Below are positions 62,559-64,000 of a stretch of 64,000 nucleotides of DNA, piece after piece. How positions within the stretch are numbered: the stretch's first letter is position 1; every line of letters starts with the position of its first letter. Location: NCBI GenBank assembly GCA_963829955.1, contig CAWHKS010000016.1, positions 62,001 to 126,000 on the forward strand, read 5' to 3'. Under the pieces are notes generated by a model. That model searched no databases. It saw nothing but the letters and a program-made list of their open reading frames with translations, and was not told the DNA's origin. Both the position numbers and the translations under genes were made by a program. The DNA comes from DASTFY01 sp963829955 (lineage in GTDB: Bacteria > Actinomycetota > Acidimicrobiia > Acidimicrobiales > Ilumatobacteraceae).

Positions 62559-64000
62559 ATGCGTCGTCGGATCGCGGTCGCGCTCGTCGTGTCGGGCCTG
62601 GTCGTGGCCTGCTCGACGCAGGTCGACCGCGTGACGGTCGGTCCGACGGCGGCGACGCCCGAGACCGCGGCGACGGGGACCGCCGGAGCACGCCGCGCCC
62701 GCCACGACGACTCCCCCGTCGACCACCCTCGCGCCCGCACCGATGGCGAAGGCGATCACCGACGCGCCTGCCGTGCAGGTGGCCGGCGCCCGCGCCGAGC
62801 AGGCCTACGACGCGTTCGTGGCCCAGGTCATCCTGGACCTCGATTCCTTCTGGGTCACCACGTATCCCAGCCATCGCCGGCGGCGCGACCTACGAGCCGC
62901 TGGAGCAGGGCGTGTGGCCGGTGTGGCCCGAGGCCGAAGGCGTGCCGGGCTGCGGCGGCGAACGGCGCACGAGCTACCCGGAGATCGAGGACAACGCCTT
63001 CTACTGCCCCGACGAGGACTTCATCGCCTTCGACGACGAGCTCCTCTTCCCCCGGCTGGAGGACGACTTCGGGCGCTACACGGTCGCCATGGTGCTGGCC
63101 CACGAGTGGGGCCACGCCATCCAGGCCCGGCTCGGCTCTTCGCTCCCGGGCGTGATCACCGAGCTCCAGGCCGACTGCTTCGCCGGCTCGTGGATGGACC
63201 GGGTGCGGGACGGCGGCGCGGCCGGTCTGCAGCTCACCGACCCGGACCTGCGGCTCGCCATCTCGGGGATCCTCGAGTTCCGTGACTCGCCGGGGACCTC
63301 GGCCGACGACGAGGGCGCCCACGGCAGCGCCTTCGACCGGCTGGGCAGCTTCCAGGACGGCCTGGAGGGCGGCGCGCAGGCCTGCGAGGCGTACGCGGCC
63401 TCCCCGCCGGTCGTGCTCGAGCTGCCCTTCAACAACCTCGACGACGCGCAGACCCAGGGCGACATGCCGCTCGAGACGCTGGTCAGCTCCGTCCCGGCCG
63501 ACCTCGACCGCTTCTGGGGTGAGCTGCTGCGAGCGGTCCGGCACGACCTTCGGCGGGTTGAGCGGGACCGTCCAGAGCTACCCCGCCGGCGGCCCGTATC
63601 CCCAGTGTCGAGGGCTGACGACGTCGGACTTCGAACAGGGCGTCGTCTACTGCCCCAGCCCGGAGTTCGTCGCCTACGAGCTGGGCGGCGCCAACGCGCG
63701 GCTCCACACGACCATCGGCGACTTCTCGGTCGGTGTGCTGTTCGCCGACCGCTGGGCCGAGGCCGTCCAGCGCCGCCTCGGCCTGGGCACCGAGGGCGGT
63801 CCGGCCGCGCTCCAGCGCGATTGCCTCACCGGGGTCTGGGTGGAGGACGTGGTGCCCCGGCCGACGCGCCAGCAGGAGTTCAACATCTCGCCGGGCGATC
63901 TCGACGAAGCGGTCCGGACCTATCTGCTGTTCACCGAGGACGCCGAGGAGTCGGCCGAGGCCGCCCTGGCCCGCATCGGCTCGTTCCGCAGCGGCGTGTT
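62559..64000 (+). CDS. Neutral zinc metallopeptidase lipoprotein, frameshifted, cut by right edge
   Basis: The ATG at 62559 starts a lipoprotein signal (VALVVSGLVVAC). Three surplus bases (near 62690, 62866-62868 and 63540-63541) must be removed to read the rest. That gives a Thr/Pro linker and a putative-neutral-zinc-metallopeptidase (PF04228-like) domain: NAFYCPDEDFIAFDD, catalytic HEWGHAIQARLG and third ligand ELQADCFAGSW. A second region resembles the first (GGLSGTVQSYPAGGPYPQCRG; FEQGVVYCPSPEFVAY; ALQRDCLTGVW) but with DRWAEAVQRRLG in place of HExxH. This suggests a degenerate duplicated domain. The 3' end is outside the window. Confidence 0.83.

Noticed and set aside
1..64000. tRNA, rRNA, transposase, phage or CRISPR-Cas genes
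   Set aside because: I looked for CCA-ending cloverleaf arms, rRNA core sequences, DDE/recombinase motifs and Cas motifs in the gaps and reading frames and saw none. A covariance-model scan would be decisive for small RNAs.

Overview
High-GC bacterial chromosome, about 70% G+C by eye, with frequent GTG starts. The gene content points to an actinobacterium: a WhiB protein, a PafB/PafC-type WYL pair, a CofC homologue of coenzyme F420 biosynthesis, a lysine/alanine-rich nucleoid protein, a DUF222 relic and a PPOX/F420-type reductase. Acidimicrobiia or a close relative is my inference from overall style, not shown by any single marker. No rRNA, tRNA, CRISPR array, insertion sequence, prophage or origin was seen, and no gene-free stretch exceeds about 300 bases.

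Layout. 1-2.75 kb: end of a DUF2252 gene, a DUF222 remnant and a dGTPase-like HD hydrolase. 2.8-19.5 kb: a long block on the minus strand, read in the order tig, clpP, clpX, folC, ndk, mreB, mreC, mreD, mrdA, rodA, radical SAM, DUF2344, rne, rplU, rpmA. It combines proteostasis, cell elongation, RNA processing and ribosomal proteins. 19.6-31.4 kb: housekeeping and regulatory genes on both strands (gpsA, cofC, PIG-L deacetylase, HU plus an H1-like tail gene, HIT, PhoH, whiB, DEDDh exonuclease). 30.4-36.7 kb: pafC/pafB, a solo B12-binding protein, a 3-hydroxyacyl-CoA dehydrogenase and a P450, divergent from an acyl-CoA ligase. 37-39 kb: a Tat-exported PhoD phosphatase and a PPOX protein. 39.2-44.6 kb: branched-chain amino-acid-type (Liv) ABC operon A with a fused LivHM permease. 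44.7-50.1 kb: SnoaL-like protein, DrrAB exporter, nitroreductase, CBS protein, RarD and a DUF4333 lipoprotein. 50.1-54.1 kb: a translationally coupled acyl-CoA module (crotonases, TetR, DUF35, lipid-transfer thiolase). 54.2-59.3 kb: Liv operon B. 59.4-64 kb: GH13 glucosidase with SDR, DUF305 protein and a zinc metallopeptidase cut by the right edge.

Two points matter most. First, at least 19 single-base disruptions interrupt otherwise well-conserved genes. About 16 look like one surplus base, mostly in short homopolymers, and they are concentrated right of 37 kb. I read these mainly as sequence errors, so the affected genes are annotated over their whole inferred span. Second, at two operon junctions (mrdA-rodA and pafB-pafC) a short tandem duplication has copied the overlapping stop/start signal. 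This creates tiny cistrons (two of MGSVD, one of ten codons) whose stops and starts overlap in a chain. I know of no description of such an arrangement, and it is the most novel-looking signal in the window.

Coupling by ATGA, GTGA or TGATG overlaps is pervasive: DUF2344/radical SAM, tig/clpP, both Liv operons, drrA/drrB, crotonase-TetR-DUF35-thiolase, SDR/GH13 and B12/pafB. Operon membership can therefore often be read directly from the sequence.
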